Shown: positions 11,914-23,760 of the stretch, in pieces
How positions within the stretch are numbered: position 1 is the stretch's first letter
Layout: the number at the start of each line of letters is the position of its first letter
From: Sorghum bicolor
Taxonomy: Eukaryota; Streptophyta; Magnoliopsida; Poales; Poaceae
Assembly (NCBI RefSeq): GCF_000003195.3
Contig: NC_012871.2
Coordinates: 45,130,378 to 45,194,377 of the forward strand
Direction: 5' to 3'
Length of the DNA stretch: 64,000 nucleotides
Position numbers and translations under genes: made by a program
The notes under the pieces: generated by a model
Database searches by the model: none
Told to the model about the DNA's origin: nothing
The model's input: only the letters and a program-made list of their open reading frames with translations

Positions 11914-14900
11914 TTACATGGCATCAGCTTGGTCACCAACGGGCATGGCATCAATGTAGTTTGCTTGATGCTGGTTACCAGCATACAAGTTCCTTCGCCC
12001 ACGATTGTGCCCATCTGCTCCCACCAAAAGAAAGGGACGTCAAAAGCCTAGCAGGAATCAACAAGATTCTCATATGTAAAATGTTGACCTCATGGCACTA
12101 TCATGACCTGTACAGTATGGACGTAAAATAAGAGGATGTGGGCATGTGGCCATGCAAAACAGGGATGTGCATTTCATTAAGGTTGTATAAAATTACGAGA
12201 GCAAATGTCCATTGCGTTACAATACTGTGTAATATACAGCATGCAGAGAAGTATTGTACAACAACTGTATGTCTGAAACCAGTCCCCTTGTTTGGGGCAA
12301 CTATCCATCCTAAACTGGAAGCAGAAATGAATGTTTCCTGCAGCATCGTGCAAAGTTCCATAAACCTATGGTTAAGGAACAAATGGATTAGTATTTACCA
12401 CTTTCACCATCTGATGCCTCAGCAAGCCTTGCTATCGCGTCAATCAACGACTGTTCTTGCTCCTGCAGGCATTGACAGTTAAGACTAAATGAATGCTTGT
12501 TGATAAGTTAACTCGTGCATTCTGGTTTACCTTCAGTGCTTTCTTTGCCTTTTCTACTTCCTGTGGATCAGGATTGCTAATGCTGAAAACTTTCTCCACC
12601 TACATGAGCAGATATAGCAAAAGAAAAGTAAAATGAAGTGCACAAGATCTGCAGTTCATTGTAATTATAAATATTCAGAGTTCACTCAAACCAACCTCTT
12701 TTATTAGGCTCTCAGTATGAAGGATATCAATGTCATCGGAACTTCTCTTGCCAACACCGTTTTGTGGAGGTGGAAAATCTTTCTTAGACATGTTCTTCTG
12801 TAATCCTCTTCCTCTTCCAGAACCTGGCATGGGCCCACCGCGACCTGTTGGCTTCCTAACCCCACTAGTTGGGGCACCTCGGCTGCGCAGATATGTCACA
12901 GGGTCTATCCCAGAGTCATCCTCTTGCCATCTTATGTCTTCAGGTCCCATCTGTACTCAAGCAATTTTCACCACAGTTCCATCAAATTAAAGGTTTTGGT
13001 GGGCAGTAAGATATACTTCTGAACACAAAAGTGTGGACACTGAATGCATGGCCTGATAATGCATTTGAAATAAATGAACAAGGTAAGAGAGATCAATGTT
13101 TGCTTATTGTCTTCTAATGTTATGTCAAGCATGACAGACTTAAGAGCATCAGCAAATACTATTAATGAACTGAATAGAATTTCTATTGTCTTATTTATTA
13201 CTAAATTATGAGAAAATTAATAAACTGAATAGAAATCAGCCAATCACTACTAATCCAAACCAGATAGCTGTTATGACCGGCATCCAATACCAGCGCCGCA
13301 GGCCCAATGGTGGCTAAGGGGTGCTGGCGGCTGCTGGGGTCAAGGCCCATATTTATTATATTTATTAGAGATAAATTAGATTAATTTTCATATTATATTC
13401 CAGAGACCTATATATATATTGTAAGAACTATTCAGAGAGCCGCCAGGGAGCCGGGAGAAACCCTAGCCGCCTTTGCCCTAACTGCTCCAGCCAACAGAAC
13501 GGCGCCCACGCGCCGTTGCCGAGGTCTCAGGCCTCGCCCTCCAATCTTCCACCCCTACAACCTACGCAGCAACTCCGGTAGGGCTCCTAGTCCTATCAAC
13601 CTGGTATCAGAGACCTTGTCGATCATGGAGCAGCCGCCCGCTGCCGCCGCCGGCGCGACGGAATCGCTGATTTCCCCAACTTCCAGTGCGCCTCCAGCAA
13701 CCTCGGGTGCGCTGCTGCCTTCCTCGTCCCAGCCGCTGTCGGGCTCTGTCCGTCCGCGGCCGGTCCTCACGCCGGAGGAGGTCACGGCCTCCATTGTCCA
13801 CCTCAGCCACAGCGTCAAGGAGCTGCAGGACATGATGAAGGCGTTCCTCAGCGTCCAGCAGGGGGCGCCAGCACACCAGTCGCCCAACCCGCCACCTACG
13901 TTGCCGTCATCGTCGGTTCCGCTCATCACCTACCCGTACGGGATGCCCTCCGATCCCATGCCATCGGCGGCAACCTCTGCCCAGCCGGTGGGGACTCAAG
14001 TACCGCTCCACCTGCTGCAGTTTCCGCCGTCTCCTTCGCCAATCCCGACGTGGGCGTATGGTTCGTCGGCGGCGCCCTATCCCGGAGCCGCGCCGGTCTA
14101 CTCCTCGTCCCCGCTGTGGACAGCCATCCCACCGGCGCCCTCGACGGGCAGTCCCGTCGACCATGGGGGACCCTATGCATCGGGCACCCTGTACGGCGGC
14201 GTGGATGGACTGCTGTTCCACGCCACCAGCGCCGGCTCGACAGCTGCTGCGACAGCGGCGCCCGCACGTCCTGGTTTGTCCCTGGGTACCGACCAGGGAG
14301 CCCACTACGAGCACTACCCGCTGGGACGCGGGAGCAGCCTCGATCGGCTGCCTCACAAGACTCACCGCCTGGACTTCGAGACATATGATGGTTCTGAGGA
14401 TCCCCTGAATTGGCTCAATCACTGCGAGCAGTTTTTCAGGGGACAACGCTGGCCGGCCTCTGACAGAACATGGATGGCGTCCTATCACCTCCGCGGGCTG
14501 GCTCAGACGTGGTACTACGCCCTCGAGCAGGACGAGGGCATGCCGTCGTGGGAGCGCTTCGTCGACCTGTGCCGTCAGCGCTTCGGTCCTCCTATTCGCG
14601 GCACCAGAGCGGCGGAGTTGGGGCGCCTGCCGTGGCACTCTACCGTCCAGGAGTTCGCCGACCAGTTCCAGGCGGTGTCCTGCCACGCCCAAGGCCTCTC
14701 CACCAAGCTAAAGGCAGACCTCTTTGTTGGTGGCCTCCCTGAGTACATCCGGGTCGACGTGGAGATGCGCGAACCGCCCGACGTCCAGACGGCCATCTAC
14801 TTGGCGCGGGCGTTCGAGCGCCGGGCGGCGGCCATGCAGACTGCGCCACCACCGCGAGCCGCGCGACCTCCACCACGCGCTGGCCTGCCTCCGCGCGCCC

Positions 14901-17900
14901 CGCTTCCACCACCTGGGGCTCCAGCGCCGGGAGCTGCTACAAACGCAGGAGCCCAGGGGACGCCACCGGCTCGCCAGTTCCGCCGCCTGTCTCCGGCCGA
15001 ACAAGCGGAACGCCGCCGCCAGGGGCTGTGTTTCAACTGTGATGAACCTTATGTCCGGGGACACGTGTGCCCTCGGCTGTTCTACTTGGAGTCCGCCGAC
15101 TATGTCGAGGAGGAGGAACAGGAAGCGGCTGCGGCAGACTTCGACGCCGCAGCTTACCCGGAGGAGCCTGCCGACAGCCATGCTAACGCACTCGTCGTGT
15201 CTCTCCATGCTGTTGCAGGAATTCGCCCGCCCAACGCCATGCTCCTTCCCGTTACCATCAAGGGCGAGCGCTTCCTCGCCCTACTCGACTCCGGCTCCAC
15301 GCACACGTTCATCAAGGGAGCCGCGATGCGTCGCCTCGGGTTGGCCCCTGCGGGTGGCGAGCACCTGCGGGTTCAGGTGGCCAACGGGGACCACATGACG
15401 TGCGAAGGTGTCGCACAGAACGTGCCCATCCGCATCGGCAAGGAGGACTTCACTGTCACAGGGGTGGGCATCGACTTGGGAGCCTTCGACGTCATCCTAG
15501 GCTTCGACTTCATTCGCGCGCTAGGGCCGGTGCTGTGGGACTGCGACGCCCTCACCATGGAGTTCACGCGCGCGGGACGCCGCGTCACCTGGCAAGGCGT
15601 GCCAGGTCCTCAGGCCGCTGCTCCGCAGCAGGGGGTGGCTGCGGTCAGAGCAGATCCGCAGCTACCCCTCCTGGACCGTCTTCTGGAGCAGCACGCCCAC
15701 ATCTTCGACGAGCCCAAGGGGCTGCCGCCAGCTCGCCCCTACGATCACCGCATCCATCTGCTGCCCGGTACAGCCCCCGTCGCGGTGCGCCCATATCGGA
15801 CCCGCNNNNNNNNNNNNNNNNNNNNNNNNNNNNNNNNNNNNNNNNNNNNNNNNNNNNNNNNNNNNNNNNNNNNNNNNNNNNNNNNNNNNNNNNNNNNNNN
15901 NNNNNNNNNNNNNNNNNNNNNNNNNNNNNNNNNNNNNNNNNNNNNNNNNNNNNNNNNNNNNNNNNNNNNNNNNNNNNNNNNNNNNNNNNNNNNNNNNNNN
16001 NNNNNNNNNNNNNNNNNNNNNNNNNNNNNNNNNNNNNNNNNNNNNNNNNNNNNNNNNNNNNNNNNNNNNNNNNNNNNNNNNNNNNNNNNNNNNNNNNNNN
16101 NNNNNNNNNNNNNNNNNNNNNNNNNNNNNNNNNNNNNNNNNNNNNNNNNNNNNNNNNNNNNNNNNNNNNNNNNNNNNNNNNNNNNNNNNNNNNNNNNNNN
16201 NNNNNNNNNNNNNNNNNNNNNNNNNNNNNNNNNNNNNNNNNNNNNNNNNNNNNNNNNNNNNNNNNNNNNNNNNNNNNNNNNNNNNNNNNNNNNNNNNNNN
16301 NNNNNNNNNNNNNNNNNNNNNNNNNNNNNNNNNNNNNNNNNNNNNNNNNNNNNNNNNNNNNNNNNNNNNNNNNNNNNNNNNNNNNNNNNNNNNNNNNNNN
16401 NNNNNNNNNNNNNNNNNNNNNNNNNNNNNNNNNNNNNNNNNNNNNNNNNNNNNNNNNNNNNNNNNNNNNNNNNNNNNNNNNNNNNNNNNNNNNNNNNNNN
16501 NNNNNNNNNNNNNNNNNNNNNNNNNNNNNNNNNNNNNNNNNNNNNNNNNNNNNNNNNNNNNNNNNNNNNNNNNNNNNNNNNNNNNNNNNNNNNNNNNNNN
16601 NNNNNNNNNNNNNNNNNNNNNNNNNNCGTTGACGAGCTCTTGGATGAGCTCCACGGGGCGCGCTTCTTCACCAAGCTCGACCTACGTTCCGGCTACCACC
16701 AGGTGCGCATGCACCCAGAGGACATCGCCAAGACGGCGTTCAGGACGCATCACGGCCATTTCGAGTTCCTGGTGATGCCGTTCGGGCTATCCAACGCCCC
16801 GGCAACCTTCCAGGCTTTGATGAACGACGTCCTGCGACCCTACTTGCGGCGGTTCGTGCTGGTATTTTTTGATGACATCTTAATTTACAGCTCCTCGTGG
16901 TCCGAGCATTTGCAGCACGTCGGCATCGTCCTCAGCGCACTACGGGCGCACCACCTCCACCTCAAGCGCTCTAAGTGCTCCTTTGGAGCATCTTCGGTGG
17001 CCTATCTGGGCCATGTGATCGCAGAAGGAGGAGTGGCCATGGACGCCGACAAGGTGGCCGCGGTGGCGGCGTGGCCACCACCGCGTTCGGCGCGCGGTCT
17101 GCGTGGTTTCCTCGGCCTTGCCGGATACTACCGGAAGTTTATCCGGGACTTCGGCATCATCGCGGCTCCCCTGACGCGTCTCTTGCGGCGAGACGCGTTT
17201 GCGTGGGACGACGACACAACGACGGCATTTGAGGCGCTCAAGCGCGCCTTGACCACGGGCCCAGTTCTCCAGATGCCCAACTTCGACGAACCCTTCATGG
17301 TGGACTGCGACGCGTCGGGGGCGGGGTTCGGCGCGGTGCTGCACCAGGGCGCTGGACCCCTCGCCTACTTCAGCCGGCCCTTTGCGGCTCGCCACCTCAA
17401 GTTGGCCGCGTATGAACGCGAGCTCATTGGGTTGGTACAGGCGGTCCGTCACTGGCGCCCATATCTGTGGGGGCGTCACTTCCTGGTTCGCACGGATCAT
17501 TACAGCTTGAAGTTTTTGCTGGACCAGCGTTTGTCTACAGTGCCCCAACATCAGTGGATCAGCAAATTGTTCGGCTTCGACTTCTCGGTGGAGTACCGAC
17601 CGGGGCGCTACAATACTGTGGCGGATGCTCTATCCCGCCGCGATGCTGAGGATGAGGTGGCTGCTCGACCACCTGCGAGTGTCGGGGCGGTGTTCGCCGT
17701 GTCCGGCCCGTCGTTCGCCCTCCTGGACGAAATCCGACGTGCCACGACGACAGCACCAGATAGCTGCGCGCTACTGGACCAGTTGCGGGCCGGCGAGCTG
17801 GGCGACCCCTGGCATGTCGTTGACGGCCTGCTCCTCCATGGTTCCCGTGTCTGGGTACCAGACTATGGAGATCTACGACAGCAGGTGCTCCTTTTGGCGC

Positions 17901-20900
17901 ATACGGCTGGCCACGAGGGCATCCAGAAGACGCGGATGCTCTTCTTCGCTCCCGGGACGAGGTCCTGGCGGAGGTACGCCAGCGTCTGCTCCAGGCGCAG
18001 CAGCTGTCCAAGAAATACTACGATGCAGGCCACCGCGACGTCGAGTTCCAGGTGGGGGACTGGGTTTGGTTGCGGCTGCTCAACCGCACAACCCAGTCTC
18101 TGGTGCCCGGCGCCAAAGGGAAGCTCGGCCCCCGGTATGCTGGGCCATTCTGCATCTTGGAGCGCGTGGGCAACGTCGCCTACCGTCTTCAACTTCCGGA
18201 GGGCGCGCGTCTTCACGATGTCTTTCATGTGGGCTTGCTCAAGCGCCACCGTGGAGACCCCCCATCTGCCCCAGGAGCTCTTGGGCCGACTTTAGACGGC
18301 CGGTTGGCTCCAGCTCCAGCCAAGGCGCTCCGTGCCCAACAACGCCGCGGCTCGTGGCAGGTGCTTATTCAGTGGCGAGGCTTTCCTGAAGAGGATGCGA
18401 CATGGGAGCTGGTCGACGAGTTCAAGACCTTCTACCCCGACTTCCAGCTCGAGGACGAGCTGTTTGCGCAGGCGGGGAGAGATGTTATGACCGGCATCCA
18501 ATACCAGCGCCGCAGGCCCAATGGTGGCTAAGGGGTGCTGGCGGCTGCTGGGGTCAAGGCCCATATTTATTATATTTATTAGAGATAAATTAGATTAATT
18601 TTCATATTATATTCCAGAGACCTATATATATATTGTAAGAACTATTCAGAGGAGATTAAGCAGAAACATATTATTGTTTCCGGCTTCCTCAGGGAGCCGG
18701 GAGAAACCCTAGCCGCCTTTGCCCTAACTGCTCCAGCCAACAGAACGGCGCCCACGCGCCGTTGCCGAGGTCTCAGGCCTCGCCCTCCAATCTTCCACCC
18801 CTACAACCTACGCAGCAACTCCGGTAGGGCTCCTAGTCCTATCAATAGCAATCAGCAAGAATAACGCAGTAAACCACTGGCAGCTGACAAAGTTTTTACT
18901 AGAATTTGAATGTCCTCACTTCAGATTAAAAGGTTTACAAGACCAGCCATCAGCCACATTTGCACAAGATATTGACACCACAATCAGCTGCATATTATTA
19001 TGTCAACATTGTCCTACCCAGTATAAAATGTGGGGGAAAACTACCTTAAAACTGTTTCGCAACAACAGGACCCAAAAGTATGCTAATCTGGATGAACACG
19101 AACCATATCGAAAGCAAAATTTGGTAAACAGAAGCATCGGAATCTTTGCAGTAACTAACCAAATAAAAATCTACTCCCTCTGTCCCTGAAAGCTTCAATT
19201 CCTAGAATCCGTGCCAGTCAAACTTGTTTAACTTTGACCAACTTTATAGAAAAGAGCATCAATATGCATAACATAAAATGAATATCTTATGAAAATATAT
19301 TCAATGATAAATCTAATGGTATTAATTTGGTACTATAAATCTTAGTGTTTTTTTCTATAAATTTGGTCAAAGTTTCAAAATTTTGACTTAAGACAACTCT
19401 AGAAATTGCAGCTTTCAGGGACGGAGGGAGTATTAGTTATTAAAATACAAAGCTAACACATTTGTATCAGTCTAGTATATATCATTCTACAATCATGAGC
19501 CCCTTGCATGAGAATATGCTTACATGAATTTCATAGAGATCTCAACTTCATATCCTGTCCAACTTGTCTACTTCTCTTTATATATCAGTTTTAATTGTCC
19601 ATCAGCACAAGTGCATGCTGACACAGCATATGGATGTGTGTGATTTGATTTAAGTTGGCAAATTTCATCAAAGTAAAATCTACCTTCACGTTCATAATTG
19701 CTGTGACTACCATCTATAAAGATAGTTTTCTGAAAATTAGTGCTGCAAAACCAAATGATCCTAAACTACATCTTGCCTATCCAGTGTCAAATTTAAAAAC
19801 CAAAAGAATATCAGAAAGGAAGATATAAAAATCCCTCGATTGACCAAAGTATTCTCATTATAAATAGCATCTATGTACCTCTTTAAGATCAACCCACTCC
19901 CAGGTTTCATTTGCCGTATTGATGTCATAAACCAACGCATAAAGGCCCTGCAATGAATTCCCTAAGAAAGAGCTGGAGGCTTGAACCAAAAGTAACCACC
20001 TCGATATAGTAGAAACGCACCGTTTCAGCATTATAATCGGATATGACTGCTTCATAGAAACTATTATCTTCAGGCCACCGACTCATCACTTTACGACCAA
20101 CCAATGGATCAAGATTCTGAGCTTGAGCTTCAGGAGCAGAACCACCAGGAAAATTCCTATTCATGTGTGGTCCTCTTCCACTAGGACCTGCTGAAGATGA
20201 CATGGGCTTGGCTGCAGAGCCACCTGGTACCTTCTGACCCTAAAAGTGTATGAACTCAAAGAACAGAAAAGAAGACTTGTAGGAAAAAGAACTCATTCAA
20301 ATTATCTACTTACTGGTTTCATCTTTTTGCCTTTAGGGCCTGGGGGAACTGCTTTCCTAGCAGTTGAAGACGATGGCTGTGTTGGTGTAGCCAGCTGCTG
20401 TGAATGCAGTGCAAGAGGCGGTGCAGGTAAAGCAGGAACAGATTGAGATGTCTTTTGCCTCTTCCGTCCAGAGGTGGTAGGACTGGGAACAGGGTCATGA
20501 ATTGGTTGTGGGTTATTGGACAAGCCTGCCTGAAGCCCTCCTGTTGATCTCCATTCCCTTAAATAAAAAGGCATCACAGGTTCAGTATGCTGAAAAGTAA
20601 GATAATATGCATAATGTTAGTACAACAAATACTATTCATTTGTTCATTTGCTACCTTATGCTACATATAATATTATCGTTGTTGACTCTATTTAACAGCT
20701 CCCTGTGTGCTTTGTCAGATACTCTTAGCTCCTTCCTAAGTTCAGTCATGAGACCTTCCTTCTCCTGAGAAGGTTAGAGTTCAGTCAACTTTGAGAAATG
20801 ACATCTAAAATCATCAGACCCCAAATGAACAGTGAACAGTTTTAATGATCTCAACCCATGTAATGGCGTCAGACTGGGCTTTGAATGCACGAAGGACTGA

Positions 20901-23374
20901 GCAATATGCTTCTTGCTCAAGTTGTTGAATTTGTGCTTCCATATCTGTCGGTGCCCTAGCATATGAACTGGCAGGAACAAGAGCTCTCCCATTACCACTG
21001 ACACGTCCACTGCCTCTGATACTCCTACTATTTGGAAATTGTGGAAGATCATCATCAGTTCCTGCAACCGACATAGAATTGAGGATGCGACATTTACAGA
21101 CGACAGCAGCTTTTAAAAAAAATACCCATGGTGCTAGCAGAATACACAAATATATCACATTTCAAAATGATCTTGCGAACAAGACAGATATACTTTGATG
21201 ATTACAGAAATAGTAGTTATATTGTTCATAACAAGAATGTTTAGCAGTTCTAGAGGGCAACTACGCTTGAATACACCTCACAAACAACTTTTGAGGAAAC
21301 TAATATTGATATGGTTCACAACTTCCCTAAACACACTGGTCCATCTGCACATGTCATACTGTATAATATTTACACACAAAACCATTCAACCTTATCACAG
21401 TTCCCAAAACCAAATTAAATTATATCTATTTCAACAAAGAAAAAGAAGTTTTTCAGGAATCTGGACTAGTGCAATATCCAAGGACTGAGACTCACTGTGG
21501 TCAATTAAACAAATAAGGAAGTGAAGAAATCTCCAAGACAGCAAAGTGGTGCAATTTCTACCAATAGTCAAGGCCTAAGAAAAGCTTAAAAAATAAAAGG
21601 CCGCATATTTTTAACAGCATAGTTCAGCTTACATGACAGATTGGACACAGCTCACAATAATAAATACTCCATACCCGTAAAGAAAGTCATTTTGGACAAG
21701 GTTTGGATCAAACATTGGGAATATAAATCATGAATAACTTTTAAATTGTTGAGTTTCGAAATGTGAAAACCATATGAATAGATTTGTCTTGAAAAACACT
21801 TTCATAAAAATATACATATACCACTTTTTGATGAATATTTTTATAAAACAAGGAGTCAAAGTGAGGCTTTGGAGACCGTGTCATTGTCCTAAATGACTTT
21901 TTTACAGGTATGGAGGGAGTAGGCTAAAAGGCTGGACACATTTTGTAAAATAAATCAAGAATCTAACAAACATGAGGAACAAGATAGGTCATCAAAGTCC
22001 AGTTGGTTGGCCCCTACATAATACTTACACCAAATCACTTGGGCAAGGTTGGAATGTAAACTGCTAGCTGCCCAAAAAAAGAACTATTCTCAATGCCTCA
22101 CTCAATACATTGATGCAACTACTAGAATCCATCTGGCATTCCCTGCCAGAATCTTAAACTTTGTATATAGGATATGCTAAGATAAAGCAAAGCAGTGAAA
22201 ATCACAAACAAATTCCCACAATATAGAGCAATAAGCAATATCACAAGAAGACATCATCAGTTACCAGATTGGCAACTTCAGGTACTTCACCAATTTTATC
22301 TGCAATCCCTTTATTACACTGACTAATTGGAGATGACATTATGATATGCACTTATCACTGGTTCCAGAATGTGAAAGCTAAAGAATCAGGCTCTAAGCTT
22401 GGGACATGGAATATATGACCCTAGCCTCTTAAGTTGTTACAAACATCTAAAGGTTATATGCAAGCATGGTTTGGCTGCTAATCAAAATCAAAAGATAAAT
22501 AATAAATGCACCTAAAACATTGTCAGTTTCCAAACCCTAATACTAAGGTAGTAAATCCTTAATTGAGTCAAGCCCATAACACTCATTCTACATCAAACTA
22601 AATTTCATAAACATAACTGAATAGGTATTTCAGCAACATATAAATTACAGACACTATGGGCGCATACAAAGCCAACACTATCCGAGCGCACAAAACTAGG
22701 TATCATACAGCAGCAAGTTTCTCATGAGAACTCCCAGAGTACCATGCTCCAAAGAGGCCCCTATACCAAATGTTCACCATTGGATACACAATCCAATTTT
22801 GCAGAAAGAAAGGAAACCAAGAGAGGAGAAACCCATTAATTCTCTAGCTGTCAAGAACAATTCAACGTTTATAAGAAAATCCAAACCGTTAAGCAAAGAA
22901 AGAGAAATGAGGCTGAAACAGCCAAATTCACTCCATGTGAAGGAAATTCTGCACTTCTATTTAACGGGTTGTATTTTCCTGATCCCAAAAACTGCAAATT
23001 ATACAGAAACCCCCCAAATCCACCATGAGAAACTCAATTCACTACTGCAGAAACCAATATTCCTGAGCAAGAATTCACCACAACGCCCAAGTTCCCACGA
23101 CGTTTGATTATTTTCCCAAAATTGGTGAATTCCAGGCAACTCTAACCCCAAAACCCTGCTCCCGTCGGGCAAGCTCAAACCCTAGCTCCCAAATCCATCC
23201 AACCACCCTGAGGACGCGACCTTCTCATCTTCACACCCAAGGAACTGGCATTCGCTAGGAAGGACCTGAAGCAAGCACAACCCTAGGGGTGGAACCCAAA
23301 CCCTAGGCAAGGAGGCGGACCCTAGCTCGAGCTCCCCCGCACTCACCGCTGCTGTCGGAGGGCCGGTATTCCAT
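11914..23374 (-). CDS. EML: EMSY-LIKE protein (ENT + Agenet/Tudor-like), ten coding exons, frameshift near C-terminus
   Basis: Plant EML proteins are nuclear chromatin-associated histone readers linked to immunity and development. Coding exons on the minus strand are 23347-23374, 20856-21061, 20655-20764, 20314-20557, 20021-20239, 19879-19947, 12696-12950, 12531-12601, 12399-12462 and 11914-12014, all with GT-AG introns. The start [10 protein letters not shown] lies in exon 1. An ENT domain follows ([20 protein letters not shown] through [20 protein letters not shown]), then a basic KRQKT linker, then an Agenet/Tudor-like domain ([21 protein letters not shown] to TWEWVDLKE, exons 6-7). A glycine-rich RGRG stretch and a C-terminal helix ([20 protein letters not shown]) come last. 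The intended product is about 454 residues. Exon 9 holds 71 nt where 69 would keep frame (an extra AG near 12540), giving a TGA at 12533-12535 after about 399 residues. Exons 10-11 stay clean in the restored frame, so the change is recent or a sequence error. Confidence 0.9.
13269..13598 (+). repeat. 5' LTR of the Reina-like element
   Basis: 330 bp, TGTTATGACC...CCTATCA. Identical by eye to the 3' LTR except for one internal block: AGCCGCC here replaces 39 bases there. Confidence 0.93.
13616..18531 (+). pseudogene. gag-pol of the Reina-like element (gap in RT, integrase core deleted)
   Basis: Opens in frame at 13616 (second ATG 13625). Visible in order: a Pro/Ser-rich N-terminus; a Retrotrans_gag domain (about residues 258-395, with [13 protein letters not shown]); a zinc knuckle [14 protein letters not shown] (about 471); an aspartic protease with [11 protein letters not shown] (about 555); reverse transcriptase, of which the front lies in the N gap (15806-16626) and the rest includes FFDDILIYS (about 1083); RNase H with [16 protein letters not shown]; and the start of the integrase zinc region (HEGIQKT, about 17930). 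The frame then jumps at about 17933-17940 straight to the integrase C-terminal part ([14 protein letters not shown], plus 1 frame), with the DDE core absent. It ends with a GPY/F-type module and a chromodomain ([19 protein letters not shown]). Not able to integrate by itself. Confidence 0.9.
15806..16626. other. Assembly gap (821 Ns)
   Basis: Run of N between RPYRTR and VDELLDEL of the Reina-like reverse transcriptase. The frame is the same on both sides as written, but the true length is unknown. Confidence 1.
18483..18844 (+). repeat. 3' LTR of the Reina-like element
   Basis: 362 bp, with the same termini as the 5' LTR. The pol reading frame runs into it and stops at TAA 18529-18531. The purine-rich GGCGGGGAGAGA at 18471-18482 directly upstream serves as the polypurine tract. 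Confidence 0.93.
19174..19430. mobile_element. Stowaway MITE in an EMSY-like intron
   Basis: 257 bp with inverted ends CTCCCTCTGTCCCTGAAAGC against the complement of the right end CTCCCTCCGTCCCTGAAAGC, flanked by TA on both sides. CTCCCTCCGT ends with TA duplications define Tc1/mariner Stowaway MITEs of grasses. AT-rich interior, no coding capacity. Confidence 0.95.
21062..23346 (-). other. Large first coding intron of the EMSY-like gene
   Basis: 2.3 kb between donor GCG|GTGAGT (23347) and acceptor GTTGCAG (21062-21068). Apart from the Stowaway element at 21667-21919, nothing recognisable was seen. Open frames here (for example 22724-23107) have no family resemblance and are taken as chance. 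Confidence 0.7.
21667..21919. mobile_element. Second Stowaway MITE in an EMSY-like intron
   Basis: 253 bp flanked by TA. The right end (complement CTCCCTCCATACCTGTAAA) pairs with the left end CTCCATACCCGTAAAG, which lacks four bases of the usual CTCCCTCC start. The inner sequences gtcattt-ggacaa also pair. It lies in the large intron between coding exons 1 and 2. Confidence 0.88.
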
Positions 23375-23443
23375 GGCCGACCCTCGGGGTCGACTCCGCC
23401 AACCAGCACCCACACCACCGGCGGTGGTGCAACGGGCGCGAAC
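23347..23443 (-). other. EML: Second exon of the EMSY-like gene, with start codon
   Basis: Acceptor ctttcag lies just above 23443 and donor GCG|GTGAGT at 23347. The first 69 bases are leader; the ATG at 23374-23372 opens nine codons plus one base. The glycine codon is completed by exon 3, at 21061. Confidence 0.75.
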
Positions 23444-23549
23444 CTGAAAGCGCCCAACGAACAGGGGTCAGCTCCCTCCACCACGCCGGGGCTCCAGCTG
23501 CCACCCCCAAGGCCGCCACCGTGGCGGCCAAGGGCCAGCGAGCGCTCAC

Positions 23550-23722
23550 CTGCGGCGGATGCGGGGGCGGGCGGGGAGGCGGAATCCGGCGAGATTTGGA
23601 GGAGACGGAGAGGTTGGGGGTGGGGAGGAGCAAGAGAGCTACTAGCTGCGCTGTGCTGCTACTGCTGGTATGGTATCGGACACTTCAACTTCGATTTCGG
23701 GCAAGCGAAACGGAGGAGGGAG
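23550..23722 (-). other. EML: Non-coding first exon of the EMSY-like gene
   Basis: The minus strand has a C/T-rich leader ending CCGCAG|GTGAGC (donor at 23549-23548). The next exon begins after ctttcag at 23443 and carries the ATG at 23374. The upper limit is estimated about 30 bases downstream of the TATA box. Confidence 0.55.
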
Positions 23723-23752
23723 AAAAGAACGAGCCGGCGGACTTGAAGCGGA

Positions 23753-23760
23753 TTTTATAA
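23753..23760 (-). promoter_or_regulatory. TATA box of the EMSY-like gene
   Basis: The minus strand reads TTATAAAATC directly upstream of a GC-rich leader, about 200 bases before the first splice donor. Confidence 0.55.

Larger units (their letters stand above)
13264..18849 (+). mobile_element. Reina-like Ty3/gypsy chromovirus in an EMSY-like intron, integrase deleted
   Basis: The element proper is 13269-18844, flanked by perfect ATAGC duplications (13264-13268 and 18845-18849). The 5' LTR is 13269-13598, the primer binding site for initiator-methionine tRNA is 13602-13614 (TGGTATCAGAGAC), one gag-pol frame follows, and the 3' LTR is 18483-18844. Short LTRs plus a C-terminal chromodomain fit the Reina lineage (inference). 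It lies antisense to the EMSY-like gene, wholly inside the intron between coding exons 7 and 8, so splicing could still remove it. GC content is far above that of the intron around it. Confidence 0.93.

Noticed and set aside
13555..18564. Many long open frames on the minus strand and other plus frames
   Set aside because: They are shadows of the GC-rich Reina-like gag-pol; several consist largely of Ns.
22724..23107. A 127-codon plus-strand frame upstream of the EMSY-like coding exons
   Set aside because: It lies in the first coding intron on the opposite strand and has no family resemblance.
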